A stretch of DNA of 64,000 bases from Candidatus Peribacteria bacterium RIFOXYB1_FULL_54_35. GTDB lineage: Bacteria; Patescibacteriota; Gracilibacteria; Peribacterales; Peribacteraceae. This document shows positions 14,297 to 23,345 of this stretch, piece after piece. The number at the start of each line of letters is the position of its first letter. Positions within the stretch are counted from its first letter, which is position 1. The notes beneath the pieces were generated by a model. The model ran no database searches, was not told the origin of the DNA, and saw only the letters and a list, made by a program, of their open reading frames with translations. A program made the translations under genes and the position numbers. The stretch is taken from NCBI GenBank assembly GCA_001787755.1, contig MFYJ01000014.1, positions 108,252-172,251 on the forward strand, read 5' to 3'.

Positions 14297-15379
14297 ATGA
14301 AGGTAGTACTTGCCACAGGTATTTACCCGCCGGACATCGGCGGTCCGGCAACCTACGTACGTGCCCTTGCGGAAGAGCTGACGCGGCGGGGCACGGAGAC
14401 GGTAGTCATCACCTATGGGAGAGCTGATCGTATAGGTGCCCACAGTTCCTGGCCCGTATTCTGTGTGCCAAAGTGGGTGCCTTTCCTGCGCTGGTTGCGG
14501 TATGCCCGGGTACTCAGGGCTCATGCGGCAGATGCCGATATCATCTATGCATTCTCTTCCGTGAGTGCTGGGGTGCCGCTCTTCCTCTCACGTGTCAAAG
14601 GACCGAAGCGCATTCTCCGTTTGGGCGGAGACTTCTGCTGGGAACGGTATACGGGCAGAGGGGGACAGCTGGGACTGAAGGCGTGGTACGCATCCCGGCC
14701 GTGGCTCCGCAGCATCATGCAGCGTCTTCTGAAGCAGTTCCACTACGTCATTTTTTCCACACGCTTCCAGCAGGAGATTTACGAAGGAGTATACAAGGTT
14801 CTTCCTCCTCATTCCGTCCTTGAAAATGCTCTCCCCCAAGGGAGCACCCATCTCCATAGGAAACACGAGCCGTTCCGGCTCCTCTTCCTCGGACGTTTTG
14901 TGGGGTTCAAGAATCTGCCTCTCCTCCTCCGTGCCATTGCGAAGGTGCCCGGTGTGCGGCTGACGCTCATTGGTGACGGTCCCATGGAGAAACGCCTGAG
15001 GCAACTTGCATCCGAACTTCTTCTCGATCAGCGCGTGACGTTTCTTGAGGCAGTGCAGAGTGAGCAGAGAGCGGAATTGTTCCGGGAATACGATCTCCTC
15101 ATCCTTCCCTCTATCACAGAGATCAGTCCGCATGCTGCGCTCGAGGCCCGTGCGGCGGGGCTTCCTGTTCTCCTTACCGATCAGACGGGGTTGAGCAGCC
15201 TGCTGACGGGCGGCATGACGCTGGTGCCCCTCTCCACACCCGTTGAAATCATCCGTGCGCTGGCAGATGCTGTTTCCCAGTACGATACCCTTGCATCTGC
15301 AGCAGCCAAACCCGTGCCGAAGCGCACGTGGAAAGATGTTGCAGACGAGCATCTCTCCCTCTTCCAGCAACTTCCATGA
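14297..15379 (+). CDS. Glycosyltransferase family 4
   Basis: A 360-residue GT-B enzyme: N-terminal ATGIYPPDIGGPATYV, a common GT4 glycine loop; LFLGRFVGFKNL and LTLIGDGPMEK in the C-terminal domain; and the EX7E motif EISPHAALE. A candidate -10 box (TGATAGT) abuts the ATG, implying little or no leader. First of three GT4 genes joined by ATGA overlaps, so one transcript with translational coupling is likely. Confidence 0.9.
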   Translation: MKVVLATGIYPPDIGGPATYVRALAEELTRRGTETVVITYGRADRIGAHSSWPVFCVPKWVPFLRWLRYARVLRAHAADADIIYAFSSVSAGVPLFLSRVKGPKRILRLGGDFCWERYTGRGGQLGLKAWYASRPWLRSIMQRLLKQFHYVIFSTRFQQEIYEGVYKVLPPHSVLENALPQGSTHLHRKHEPFRLLFLGRFVGFKNLPLLLRAIAKVPGVRLTLIGDGPMEKRLRQLASELLLDQRVTFLEAVQSEQRAELFREYDLLILPSITEISPHAALEARAAGLPVLLTDQTGLSSLLTGGMTLVPLSTPVEIIRALADAVSQYDTLASAAAKPVPKRTWKDVADEHLSLFQQLP

Positions 15380-16503
15380 ATCTTCTCATGGTCACCGGCG
15401 ACCGCTCCATTCTGGAAGGCCGCAGGGGAGCCTTCTGGCACACACTCCAGGGACTGCGTGCCTACTGGGAGCGCATCGACATCCTCTGTCCCCGTCCGCG
15501 GGTGGCCGCCGCCTCTGCCGGGGAGGTGCAAACGGCGCTGCGTTCCTCCGGGGGAGGATCAGTGTTCTTCTATGCAAACCCGCATGGCATTCTCACACAG
15601 CCCTCCTGGATAGTGGCGAAAGGGAGAGAACTCCATGAGCAGTACAAGTACGCCGCAATGACCATTCATGAATATCCGCCGTTCTACAATGGGCGTGGTG
15701 CACTGCGGCTTGCTGCGGAGACGAACATTCCGACACTCCTTGAGATACATCACATTGTGGGGTTCCCTTCCGCTGCGTCTGTTTCGGAGTGGGTCGGCCG
15801 CAGGCTCTCGCGCTGGTTCCTTCCTCAGGAAGCCCGTCGCGCCACCGCCGTGCGCACGGTGAACGGGGAGGTGGAGAGGATGCTCATTTCCTGGGGGGTG
15901 CCCGAGGAGAAGATCGAAGTACTCCCTTCATTCTATCTGGATCGGGAGGCGATTGCCGGGGTGGAGAAACAGGAGAAGAGATACGATCTTGCGTTCTGTG
16001 CCCGGCTTGTTCCGAATAAAGGTCTCGGGAAGGTACTCGAGGCACTCACTTCCCTCCCCGGGACGACGCTGGTCGTGGTTGGAGACGGGCCCAAGCGCTC
16101 CTCGTTTGAGCGGTATGCGCGGGATCTCGGCGTGTACGACCAGGTGAAATTCACGGGGTGGCTCCCGGAACAGAGAGATGTACTGAAGACACTGAAGAGC
16201 GCCCGCGTGTTCCTCATGAACTCCACGAGCGAGGGGGGACCGCGGAGCGCCCTCGAAGCCATGGCCTGCGGACTCCCGGTCATCGCAACGCCGGTGGGGG
16301 TGATGCCAGATGTACTCAAGGAGGGAGTGAACGGTCTTTTCACCACAGGTGAAGCTCCCGATCTCGTGAATTGCATCGAAGCTCTTCTCACCAATCCTGC
16401 TGTCTGCGATACCATGGGTGCGGAGGCCTCCAAGATCCTCGATCACTTCAGCCGTGACTTCCTGATCCGGCAGTACAGTGATTTCCTCCGTACTCTCCTA
16501 TGA
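15376..16503 (+). CDS. Glycosyltransferase family 4
   Basis: A 375-residue GT-B enzyme starting in the ATGA overlap at 15376. Motifs: RRGAFWHTL near the N-terminus, FCARLVPNKGL, VVVGDGPKRSSFE and the EX7E motif EGGPRSALE followed by GLPVIATPVG. Middle gene of the three-gene GT4 run. A frame with extra N-terminal codons exists (from 15328) but overlaps the upstream gene and lacks support. Confidence 0.9.
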   Translation: MNLLMVTGDRSILEGRRGAFWHTLQGLRAYWERIDILCPRPRVAAASAGEVQTALRSSGGGSVFFYANPHGILTQPSWIVAKGRELHEQYKYAAMTIHEYPPFYNGRGALRLAAETNIPTLLEIHHIVGFPSAASVSEWVGRRLSRWFLPQEARRATAVRTVNGEVERMLISWGVPEEKIEVLPSFYLDREAIAGVEKQEKRYDLAFCARLVPNKGLGKVLEALTSLPGTTLVVVGDGPKRSSFERYARDLGVYDQVKFTGWLPEQRDVLKTLKSARVFLMNSTSEGGPRSALEAMACGLPVIATPVGVMPDVLKEGVNGLFTTGEAPDLVNCIEALLTNPAVCDTMGAEASKILDHFSRDFLIRQYSDFLRTLL

Positions 16504-17513
16504 GGCTTCTCCTTGTGACTCAGAAAGTGGACCGTACCGATCCCATTCTCGGGTTCTTCCACCGGTGGGTGGCGGAGTTCGCCAAGCAGTGCGAAGGCGT
16601 GTGCGTGATCGGGCAGCTCGTGGGAGAACACTCGTTCGCGAAGAATGTGAAGGTAGAATCGCTTGGCAAGGAGAGCGGGAGAGCGCGCGTTTCCCAGGTG
16701 CTGCGTTTCTGGAGTCTGCAGTGGCGCCTGCGGAAGCAGTACGATGCGGTGCTCGTGCACATGACGCCCGTCTGGATAGTGCTGGGTGCTCCTCTGTGGC
16801 TTCTTCTGCACAAGCGCATGTACCTCTGGTACGAAGCGCGCGGCACACGCTGGCCGCTGCGCATTGCCCTCTGCTTTGTGCGGAAGGTGTTCAGTGCCTC
16901 CATTCACGGCATGCCCCTGCGCACAGAGAAGAGCGTGGTTGTCGGACATGGCATCGACACAGATTTCTTCGTACCCGGTGAAGGAACCCGCGAGGAGAAG
17001 CTCCTCCTCACGGTCGGGCGCATCACGGCTTCCAAGAACCTCGAGGTGATTCTCCATGCGTTCGAGCAGCTTCCGGCGGAATACCGCCTGATGATCGTCG
17101 GCCGCCCCATTACGGATGCAGATAACGCGTTGTTCTCTGTGCTGCAGCAGCGGCTGGCACAGAAACACCTGCGGAAACGAGTCACCATCCAGCCTGCGTC
17201 GCAGGATGTGCTCCTGCCTCTTCTGCAGCGGGCAACGGTGTTCGTGCATGCGAGTACGACCAGTCTCGACAAAGCGGTGCTTGAGGCCATGTCCTCCGGC
17301 TGCATCGTCATCTCCACTGCCGAAGCAATCCAGCATTTCCTGCTCCCTGTGTGCCAGGCGACGAGGCAGACGCTCGACGATCGTATCCGGGAAGTCTGCG
17401 GGCTTTCTCCCGGGAAACGGAAGGAGATTGCGGCGGCACAGAGGAAGCATATTGTGGAGGGGCATAGCCTTGCGCGCCTCGTGAAGCGGCTGGTGGGGGA
17501 AATGGATTCTTGA
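16500..17513 (+). CDS. Glycosyltransferase family 4, atypical active-site motif
   Basis: A 337-residue GT-B protein beginning in an ATGA overlap. HGIDTDFF, LLTVGRITASKN and MIVGRPI mark the C-terminal donor domain. The first Glu of EX7E is replaced (TTSLDKAVLE), which may change catalysis or donor choice; other GT4 enzymes lacking it are still active, so this is not proof of inactivity. Last gene of the three-gene run; a word array follows its stop directly. Confidence 0.85.
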   Translation: MRLLLVTQKVDRTDPILGFFHRWVAEFAKQCEGVCVIGQLVGEHSFAKNVKVESLGKESGRARVSQVLRFWSLQWRLRKQYDAVLVHMTPVWIVLGAPLWLLLHKRMYLWYEARGTRWPLRIALCFVRKVFSASIHGMPLRTEKSVVVGHGIDTDFFVPGEGTREEKLLLTVGRITASKNLEVILHAFEQLPAEYRLMIVGRPITDADNALFSVLQQRLAQKHLRKRVTIQPASQDVLLPLLQRATVFVHASTTSLDKAVLEAMSSGCIVISTAEAIQHFLLPVCQATRQTLDDRIREVCGLSPGKRKEIAAAQRKHIVEGHSLARLVKRLVGEMDS

Positions 17514-17605
17514 GTATGGAATATGGAGTATTTGGGCAATTCTCAGTACTCAAGTATTCAAGTACTCAGGGAATAAACCCAATACCAAATACTCATACTC
17601 CACAC
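17511..17605. repeat. Inverted word array (GAGTATGG / CCATACTC)
   Basis: TGAGTATGGAATATGGAGTA begins at the stop TGA. The right arm CCCAATACCAAATACTC mirrors GAGTATTTGGG. The centre is itself made of AAGTACTC-like words. Confidence 0.7.
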
Positions 17606-17655
17606 CAATCTCTAGCTTCTCAGCTCCGCATGATTCCTGTAGGCTGGGCACTCAC

Positions 17656-18387
17656 ATGGCCGATTCCCACACACATGCCGGAAACGATGTGCGTCTGAGT
17701 ATTGTGATGCCCATCTACAACGAGGAGAGAACTCTCCGGGAAATCATCAGTCGTATTTTTTCCGCATGCGGAGATATCGCAGAAGTGATTTTCGTGGATG
17801 ACGGATCGAAAGACCGGTCTCTCGAGATTATCCGCTCCCTCTCCCGTCCGCAGGATTCGGTTCTCTCGAAAGAGAATGGGGGAAAGGGTTCTGCGGTCCG
17901 CATGGGGTACCAGCATGCCAACGGCCGCTATGTCATCGTGCAGGATGCCGACCTTGAGTACTCGCCAGAGGAGATTCCGGGGCTCCTCGCGTATGCCGAG
18001 AAGTACAATGTCGAAGCGCTCTTCGGTTCCCGGCGCCTGAAGAAGCAGAAGCAGTTTGTGCACCTCACCTTCTTCATCGGGGGGTCCATGCTCACCTACA
18101 TCTGCAACTTCCTGCATGGAACCAAACTCACCGACCAGCCGACGTGCTACAAGATGGTGCGGGGGGACATTCTGAAGACTCTCCCGCTTCAAGAAAACGA
18201 TTTCCGCTTCGATCCCGAACTTACCTGCATGCTTGCGCGGCGCGGGTATACGATCCATGAGCAGCCTATTTCCTACCATCCGCGCTCCGTGGAAGAAGGG
18301 AAGAAGATCTGCTGGAAAGACTGGTTTAAGTGGGTGTGGGTGTTTGTGAAGCTGCGGTTTGCGAAGAGGGAGTCGCTTGTGGTGTAG
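17656..18387 (+). CDS. Glycosyltransferase family 2
   Basis: A 243-residue GT-A enzyme: LSIVMPIYNEE, the complete FVDDGSKDRS motif, KENGGKGSAVRMG, and the acidic VQDADLEYSPE motif, with DQPTCYKMVR later. It is close to the DPM1/DPG-synthase group that charges polyprenyl phosphate with a sugar. No transmembrane helix apart from one short hydrophobic stretch (FFIGGSMLTYI). Start ATG 17656, just downstream of a word array. Likely partner of the GT39-like membrane enzyme at 18572. Confidence 0.9.
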   Translation: MADSHTHAGNDVRLSIVMPIYNEERTLREIISRIFSACGDIAEVIFVDDGSKDRSLEIIRSLSRPQDSVLSKENGGKGSAVRMGYQHANGRYVIVQDADLEYSPEEIPGLLAYAEKYNVEALFGSRRLKKQKQFVHLTFFIGGSMLTYICNFLHGTKLTDQPTCYKMVRGDILKTLPLQENDFRFDPELTCMLARRGYTIHEQPISYHPRSVEEGKKICWKDWFKWVWVFVKLRFAKRESLVV

Positions 18388-18408
18388 GTGCTTTCCTATT
18401 AGTTTCTT

Positions 18409-18531
18409 CTTCTTTCTTTTGTCTACCGCACAAAAGAAAGAAGCAAAGAAAAAGTCACCGCCGCCAATTCCTCTCCGCCTGCCGCAACACCCCTCTCCTT
18501 CGTCAGGCTCAGGACAGGCAGTGACGGCGGT
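18409..18531. repeat. Composite palindromic element
   Basis: Perfect 14-base arms CTTCTTTCTTTTGT / ACAAAAGAAAGAAG (loop 18423-18429) are followed by a larger pair ACCGCCG (18457) / CGGCGGT (18525-18531). Inside that pair sits a TCCTTCGTCAGGCTCAGGA palindrome (18496-18514) of the GAGC/CGAA family. It fills the gap before the GT39-like gene. Confidence 0.7.
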
Positions 18532-18571
18532 CCCCTCCTTTTTCTCGCGTGAAGAGTAGTATTCTTGAGCA

Positions 18572-19948
18572 ATGAAGTTCCTGAAGTCCGATTGGCTCAT
18601 CATTGTGGGATGCTGCACAGCGCTCCTGCTCCTGTGGCTGCCGCACCTGCGGGATCCGATCGTAAGCGATACCGCCGTCTATGCGATACTCGGTGAGCAA
18701 CTCTGGCAGCATGGGACGTACTCTCTCCTCGGGGAACCGTACGCGAAGCACCTGCCGTTGCATGCACTGCTCTCCTACCCGTTCGTCCGGGCACTGGGGT
18801 ACGGGCTGGGCATGAAGGTGAGCAGCCTTCTTGCGGGATGGGGAGTGCTCATTGCCACCTTTCTGCTTTTCGCGAAGATGACAACGAGGAAGGTGGCGCT
18901 CCTCGCGGTGATCCTGCTCACGTTCCATCACGGGTTCATCTTCATGACGACGCTCGGGTCAGCCGATCTCCTTTTCACGGTACTCTTCCTCCTTTCAGCT
19001 CTCGCCTATTTGTGTGCCGAGGGAGAGAAGCGGTGGTACCTCGCTGCCTTCGTGCTCGCGGGTCTTGCGAGTCTCACGCGCTACAACGGCGTACCGCTGT
19101 TTGCACTTTTCCTGGGACATGCGTTCCTCTACCGGCGGAGCGATCTCAGGGCTGTACCTTTCATAGGGGGGTTAGGGCTAGGGCTAGGACTCCTCGGTTT
19201 GTGGTTCCTGCGGAACTTTCTCCTCTTCGGTAATCCGCTCTACAGCGAGTACACGGCGGAGCTCTCGGAACAGTCACTCGGATTCTTCGGACAGCTCCTC
19301 TCCAATGCCATCTTCTACGTTCATCCGCTGCGTAACCTGCTCCCCATCCTCCTGCTCTGCGCAGTCTACGGACTGCTGAAGCACAGCCGGAAGCAGGGGT
19401 TCCTCGTCGCGGTCATGCTCACCGCAGAGCTCCTCACATCATTCTGGTGGGTGCGTGGCATTCGCTTCGCGTTCCCCGGCTACCCCATTCTCATGGGTTT
19501 TGCGGTTCTCGGCTTGTTGGACATAGTACGTCTCCTCCGTCGTCCGGCGGCGGGGTGGGTGCTAGCAGGGCTCATCATCTTCACGCATCTTTCAGCGCTC
19601 TGCCTGTACTCCTACGGTTCCTGCAATGCGAGCGTTGACCGTTCACTCAGAGTACTGCCTCCGGATCTCGGTTTGAGTGCGGAGGGGTTTTACACGTGGG
19701 GGCTTGCGCGCGATTTCATCGATGCACACGCGTCTTCCGGTGCCTCCATCGATGCGACGAGCCCGCTCCTTGCACACGTTTGGCAGCGTGGAGTCTTTCG
19801 CGAGGATCTGCAGGTAGTGGAGAGCATCGAGGGTCTCTGCCCTGCGTACCGTATCGATACCGAGAGCGAGGGCGGAGCAGTGGTCTTCCACACGGAAGCA
19901 GCGCCGGTCCGGTACGTGCATTTTTTCCGTTGCGCAGGAGATCGTTAG
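18572..19948 (+). CDS. GT39-like (PMT/ArnT) membrane glycosyltransferase
   Basis: A 458-residue protein with ~10 hydrophobic helices. The first luminal loop has SDTAVYAILGEQL with an acidic residue in the position used as catalytic base in PMT_2 enzymes. LTRYNGVPLF and RNFLLFGNPLY follow, and a soluble C-terminal tail ends the protein. It would use a polyprenyl-phosphate sugar made by the GT2 just upstream. Codons around 19166-19190 form an in-frame GGGTTAGGGCTAGGG word repeat encoding an alternating Gly-Leu helix face. Confidence 0.75.
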   Translation: MKFLKSDWLIIVGCCTALLLLWLPHLRDPIVSDTAVYAILGEQLWQHGTYSLLGEPYAKHLPLHALLSYPFVRALGYGLGMKVSSLLAGWGVLIATFLLFAKMTTRKVALLAVILLTFHHGFIFMTTLGSADLLFTVLFLLSALAYLCAEGEKRWYLAAFVLAGLASLTRYNGVPLFALFLGHAFLYRRSDLRAVPFIGGLGLGLGLLGLWFLRNFLLFGNPLYSEYTAELSEQSLGFFGQLLSNAIFYVHPLRNLLPILLLCAVYGLLKHSRKQGFLVAVMLTAELLTSFWWVRGIRFAFPGYPILMGFAVLGLLDIVRLLRRPAAGWVLAGLIIFTHLSALCLYSYGSCNASVDRSLRVLPPDLGLSAEGFYTWGLARDFIDAHASSGASIDATSPLLAHVWQRGVFREDLQVVESIEGLCPAYRIDTESEGGAVVFHTEAAPVRYVHFFRCAGDR

Positions 19949-20016
19949 CTTGTTTACTCGTTACTCGTTTGGAACGAGCAAACGAGCCAACGAGATAACG
20001 AGATAACGAATAAACG
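19944..20016. repeat. Inverted word array (ACTCGTT / AACGAG)
   Basis: CGTTAG at the stop codon is followed by ACTCGTTACTCGTTTGG, then AACGAGCAAACGAGCC and further AACGAG/AACGAA units. The same word occurs in frame inside trmD (61011-61036). Confidence 0.7.
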
Positions 20017-20025
20017 ACGTGTATT

Positions 20026-21060
20026 CTAGAGAGCTGCTTTCAGCTTCTTCTCCGCCGTACGGATCATCGCATCGTGTTTTCGCTGGTCCGGGCGCATGTC
20101 CTTCCTGTGGATTTCGATGAGCTTTTCTATCTCTTCCCGCGGCGGGAGGGACGGGAGAGGATACGTTGTGCCTTTGAGTGCCGTATAGAGTTCCTGCACG
20201 ATGGCGACGGAGAGGAGGGCGGCCAGCGTGCCGTGGAGCATGTTGCCGCTCCAGTTCTCTTCCGGAGCGTTCTCATAGTACTGCAGCACCTGCTCTGGTG
20301 ATTTGAAGTACTGAAGCATCATCACCGCGCCGCTCACTCCGCTGAAGCCGGTGAGGTACCGCTCCCGCTCTTCCTCCGGGACGACGACGCAACGATATCC
20401 TCTCTTGAGAAGGCTCTCGTTCGCTTTGTCGCATGTGTCATACCGGCCCGGGGGTTTGCCGATGTGCGAGGGGTGGGTGTTGCCGTGCGCTGGCCTGAGC
20501 GAGAGGTTTTCCTGTTCCACCAAGATCTTCCTGTTGAACGCAGTACAGTAGCTGCTGATGGGTTCAAAAGATTCCCCGTGAATTTCCAGGTGCCACCAGC
20601 CGCGTGGCCGGAAGCTCACAGCGGCGGTCTTCTTGATAGCAAACTCGCGCTCCAGGACTTTCAGCATCTCCGCGCTCACGGGGAACATGTCATCATCGCA
20701 GATCCATGCGATGCGCCGGTTCTTCGCAATTTTCCGGAGGAAGATGTCCGACTTGGTGGCGGCGTACAGGTTGAGGAACTTCTGCACTCTCGCTCCGGGG
20801 AATGCCGCAGGATCCAGCGTGCCCGACGAATCAAAAATCACCACGTCCACCGCATCGCCGAGGTACTTCCGCACCACGTGGTACCACACCGTCATCATCG
20901 GCGGGAGGATGTTCATGGTGAAGAGCGCGGGTTTTCTGCTTGGGGGAAGTACGAAAGGATGCAGAGCGAAGGCGAGTGTCGGCAGAAGCGTCCTGCGTGC
21001 ACTCAGGAAGCCGAAGCGTTTGAAAGCGCGGGGGAGGAGGCGGACGTAGGATTGTTTCAT
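20026..21060 (-). CDS. Putative GT2-like glycosyltransferase
   Basis: About 344 residues from the ATG at 21060. An earlier Met at 21165 would add a Ser-rich peptide translated from the adjacent word array, so it is rejected. Features: VDVVIFDSSGT, RIAWICDDDMF, which resembles the metal-binding acidic motif of GT-A enzymes, and WWHLEIHGESF with SSYCTAFNRK in the acceptor half. I call it a glycosyltransferase from these motifs and its location, not from a family match. Confidence 0.55.
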   Translation of the reverse strand: MKQSYVRLLPRAFKRFGFLSARRTLLPTLAFALHPFVLPPSRKPALFTMNILPPMMTVWYHVVRKYLGDAVDVVIFDSSGTLDPAAFPGARVQKFLNLYAATKSDIFLRKIAKNRRIAWICDDDMFPVSAEMLKVLEREFAIKKTAAVSFRPRGWWHLEIHGESFEPISSYCTAFNRKILVEQENLSLRPAHGNTHPSHIGKPPGRYDTCDKANESLLKRGYRCVVVPEEERERYLTGFSGVSGAVMMLQYFKSPEQVLQYYENAPEENWSGNMLHGTLAALLSVAIVQELYTALKGTTYPLPSLPPREEIEKLIEIHRKDMRPDQRKHDAMIRTAEKKLKAAL

Positions 21061-21103
21061 CCTCATTAGTCTGTCTTCGGAGCGTTTTTTTGGCAATTGA
21101 GTT

Positions 21104-21215
21104 TTTGAGGAAACAGAAGAAACAGAGGATTCAGAAGAAACAGAGGAAGGGTGCAAAGGATACAAGGAGTTCCTCTTATTCCTCTGTTTCCTTTAACTCC
21201 TCTGTTTCCTCTATC
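21104..21215. repeat. Inverted word array (GAAACAGAGGA / TCCTCTGTTTC)
   Basis: AGGAAACAGAAGAAACAGAG-type words face TCCTCTTATTCCTCTGTTTC-type words around an AAGGGTGCAAAGGATAC spacer. The array lies between two divergent gene starts, so here it is not anchored to a stop codon. Confidence 0.7.
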
Positions 21216-21223
21216 ATGTTGCC

Positions 21224-21856
21224 GTGAAGACCTTCATTGACCGCCACTACCGTACCATCCGCCGCTTCCGCTTCCTCTATGGCTGGGCGAAGGATGCTTG
21301 TACCAAAGTGCAGTGCAGTAAGAGGGCGGAGGAGTGGAAAGCAAAGGGGTACAAGGGGGCGAAACTGGATGTCTGCGGCGGGAGAAACCCGTACAAGCCC
21401 GGGGAGTACCTGAATGTCGACATCGTCTCCTTCCCGCAGGTGGACCTCGTCTTCGATATCCGCAGGAAGTTCCCCATCGAAAGCGGTGTGATCGCCGAGA
21501 TCATCTCCTGCGCCACGCTCGAGCACTTCCGCAGGCACCACAATGAACATATCCTCCGCGAGTTCTTCCGCGTGCTTGCGCCGGGCGGGATCCTCCGTGT
21601 TTCCACCCCGGACATCGAGGCGATCGCGCGGGGGCTGCTTGCCGGGGACGACCTTGAGAAAGTGAACCAGCACTTCTTCGGAAAGTACAAGTGCGAGAAG
21701 ACCGATGACTTCGATCTCCACCGGTGGATGTACCCGGTATCGGCGATGATCAGCTTGCTCAGAGAGATCGGCTTTACCGATGTGAAGCAAGTCGAGAATG
21801 ATACGGGGCTGCATGATCCCAAGTACAACTATCTGGTGAGAGCGAGGAAGCCGTAA
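21224..21856 (+). CDS. SAM-dependent methyltransferase
   Basis: A 210-residue class I methyltransferase with GTG start at 21224, 8 bases after a TATCAT box (short-leader mRNA). Motif I appears as KLDVCGGRNPY, then YLNVDI, a CATLEHF block and RVLAPGGILRVSTPD, typical of Methyltransf_11. It probably methylates a sugar or lipid-linked precursor, given its surroundings (inference). Confidence 0.85.
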   Translation: MKTFIDRHYRTIRRFRFLYGWAKDACTKVQCSKRAEEWKAKGYKGAKLDVCGGRNPYKPGEYLNVDIVSFPQVDLVFDIRRKFPIESGVIAEIISCATLEHFRRHHNEHILREFFRVLAPGGILRVSTPDIEAIARGLLAGDDLEKVNQHFFGKYKCEKTDDFDLHRWMYPVSAMISLLREIGFTDVKQVENDTGLHDPKYNYLVRARKP

Positions 21857-21888
21857 ATTCTTTGTTCTTTTTGTAACCAATATTTTTT

Positions 21889-22019
21889 GGCACTTTTTTA
21901 AAAAAGTGCCGCACCCTTCAATGTATTCAGGGTAAAAAAAGCGGCCAAAAATGAACTCGCTGTGAGCCTGTCCTGAGCCTGTCGAAGGACTCGAACAGCA
22001 TTTTTGGCCATGAAGGGTG
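21889..22019. repeat. Composite nested palindromes
   Basis: A perfect 11+11 palindrome GGCACTTTTTT/AAAAAAGTGCC (21889-21910) is followed by nested arms CACCCTTCA (21912) / TGAAGGGTG (22011) and GGCCAAAAATG (21943) / CATTTTTGGCC (21999). In the centre is the core palindrome GTCCTGAGC..GTCGAAGGAC (21970-21990). The first hairpin could terminate transcription from both flanking genes. Confidence 0.75.
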
Positions 22020-22027
22020 AAGGAAGA

Positions 22028-22924
22028 TCAATTTTTCTTCCTGTTCAAGGGGCACGTCACCGCAATCAATTTCCACCCGTACCAGAAGCGCATCATCTCG
22101 TGCCGGAGCGGCAGACGTGTCCCCCGGTGAGGAATGCACCAGATCCAGAAGAGTTTGAGGAGTGCGATCGCCCGCGAGCGCAGCGTATGGAGCACCCGGT
22201 GCACGAGCCAGTTGCCCCAGCCCTTCCCGGCGGATTTCTCCATCTCAATCTTTAAGTAGCGCATGTTCTTCTCCCGGTACTCCTGCACCGATCCTATCGG
22301 CGCCAGGCACGCTCCAAGGAAGCGCTTTGTTGCCGTTCCCTCTTTCAGCTTCGGGCGCTCATGCACGGGTTTGATCCACTCCTCCACGGCGTTTCTGTGG
22401 AAGAAGTAGAGACGCTCGTTGGGGTAGGTGGATGCGTAGTCCACTATCCTGCCTCCTTTCAGGACGTACTTCCGTGGCACGAAGTATGCAGCCGGTTTCC
22501 CCTGCACGGCTTCCCTGAGTTCTGCCTTCAGTTCCGTGGAGAGGAATTCGTCGCTGTCGATCGCGAGAATCCAGGGCTGTTTCGCTTCATCCAACCCAAT
22601 ATTCCGCGCGGTCGAAAAGTCCTCGAGGGGGCCGCCCTGCTCGTACTCTGACCGTTGGGGGATGATGCGTGCGCCGTACCGCTCTGCGAGATCCAGTGTT
22701 TTGTCTTCGCTCCCTCCGTCGATCACCAGAATCTCCTCACACTCCTGCACGCTTTCGAGCGTCCTCTCCACGGTTGCCCCGGAGTTGAAGGTGAGAATGT
22801 GCACGCTGATGGGGAGCTTCTCACCCCACTTCGCCCCGCTGTTGCGGGGCTCCGAGGGGCGAGAGGATGCCTCTTCTTGAGATGCATTTGGTGTAGCGCC
22901 TTCTTCTCGCGTGATATCAGACAT
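22028..22924 (-). CDS. Glycosyltransferase family 2 (WaaE/KdtX-like)
   Basis: About 298 residues from ATG 22924, which overlaps the upstream gtrA-like stop by 8 bases. The start is set by this overlap; upstream in-frame codons are the shadow of that gene. Motifs: SVHILTFNSG, EILVIDGGSEDKT, FSTARNIGL and LAIDSDEFLS, typical of the lipopolysaccharide core GT2 subgroup. The C-terminal half is basic and aromatic. The N-terminal coding region carries a palindrome GCCCCGCTGTTGCGGGGC (22830-22847) encoding part of a non-conserved linker, as if an element had inserted in frame. Confidence 0.85.
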   Translation of the reverse strand: MSDITREEGATPNASQEEASSRPSEPRNSGAKWGEKLPISVHILTFNSGATVERTLESVQECEEILVIDGGSEDKTLDLAERYGARIIPQRSEYEQGGPLEDFSTARNIGLDEAKQPWILAIDSDEFLSTELKAELREAVQGKPAAYFVPRKYVLKGGRIVDYASTYPNERLYFFHRNAVEEWIKPVHERPKLKEGTATKRFLGACLAPIGSVQEYREKNMRYLKIEMEKSAGKGWGNWLVHRVLHTLRSRAIALLKLFWIWCIPHRGTRLPLRHEMMRFWYGWKLIAVTCPLNRKKN

Positions 22925-23345
22925 ATACGAAGCACTTGTAGAGGAAGAAATTCCACAGGATGACGATGCCCATACTGATGATCTTTGCAAATTCCTCGCC
23001 GATGTTGCCGAACTCGACGAGTGCATACAGTACAGCCGTCTGTCCCGCCACACTTATGGCCGTCATGACACAGTAGCGTAGGAAGTGGTTGAACGGATCG
23101 CCCTCCGTGCGGAATGTGATGAATTTGTGCAGGAAGAACGTCGCGAAGAACCCGATAACATTGGCCCAGAGATTCGCCGTGACGTACCACATGCCGGCTT
23201 GCAGCATCAGGAGATAGCTGCCGTAGTCGGCGACGAACGCGAGTCCGCCGCTGAAGATGTACAGCGCAAACTGCTTAGCATGCGGGGAAATTTTGCTGAT
23301 CATCCGGATGCCCATGTTCCGGTATTCTCCTCTATTGGCATTCAT
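22917..23345 (-). CDS. GtrA family membrane protein
   Basis: A 142-residue protein with four hydrophobic helices and the GtrA signatures: FSGGLAFVADYG, NVIGFFATFFLHKF with TFR, and a C-terminal WNFFLYKCFV. GtrA-like proteins are thought to move polyprenyl-linked sugars across the membrane. It overlaps the GT2 gene downstream (8 bases) and the membrane GT gene upstream (14 bases), forming a three-gene coupled unit of flippase-like protein, GT2 and GT39-like enzyme. Confidence 0.9.
   Translation of the reverse strand: MNANRGEYRNMGIRMISKISPHAKQFALYIFSGGLAFVADYGSYLLMLQAGMWYVTANLWANVIGFFATFFLHKFITFRTEGDPFNHFLRYCVMTAISVAGQTAVLYALVEFGNIGEEFAKIISMGIVILWNFFLYKCFVYV

Noticed and set aside
20026..21165. 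Ser-rich N-terminal extension of the 20026 gene
   Set aside because: The extension is the translation of a TCCTCTGTTTC word array; the ATG at 21060 gives a natural start.
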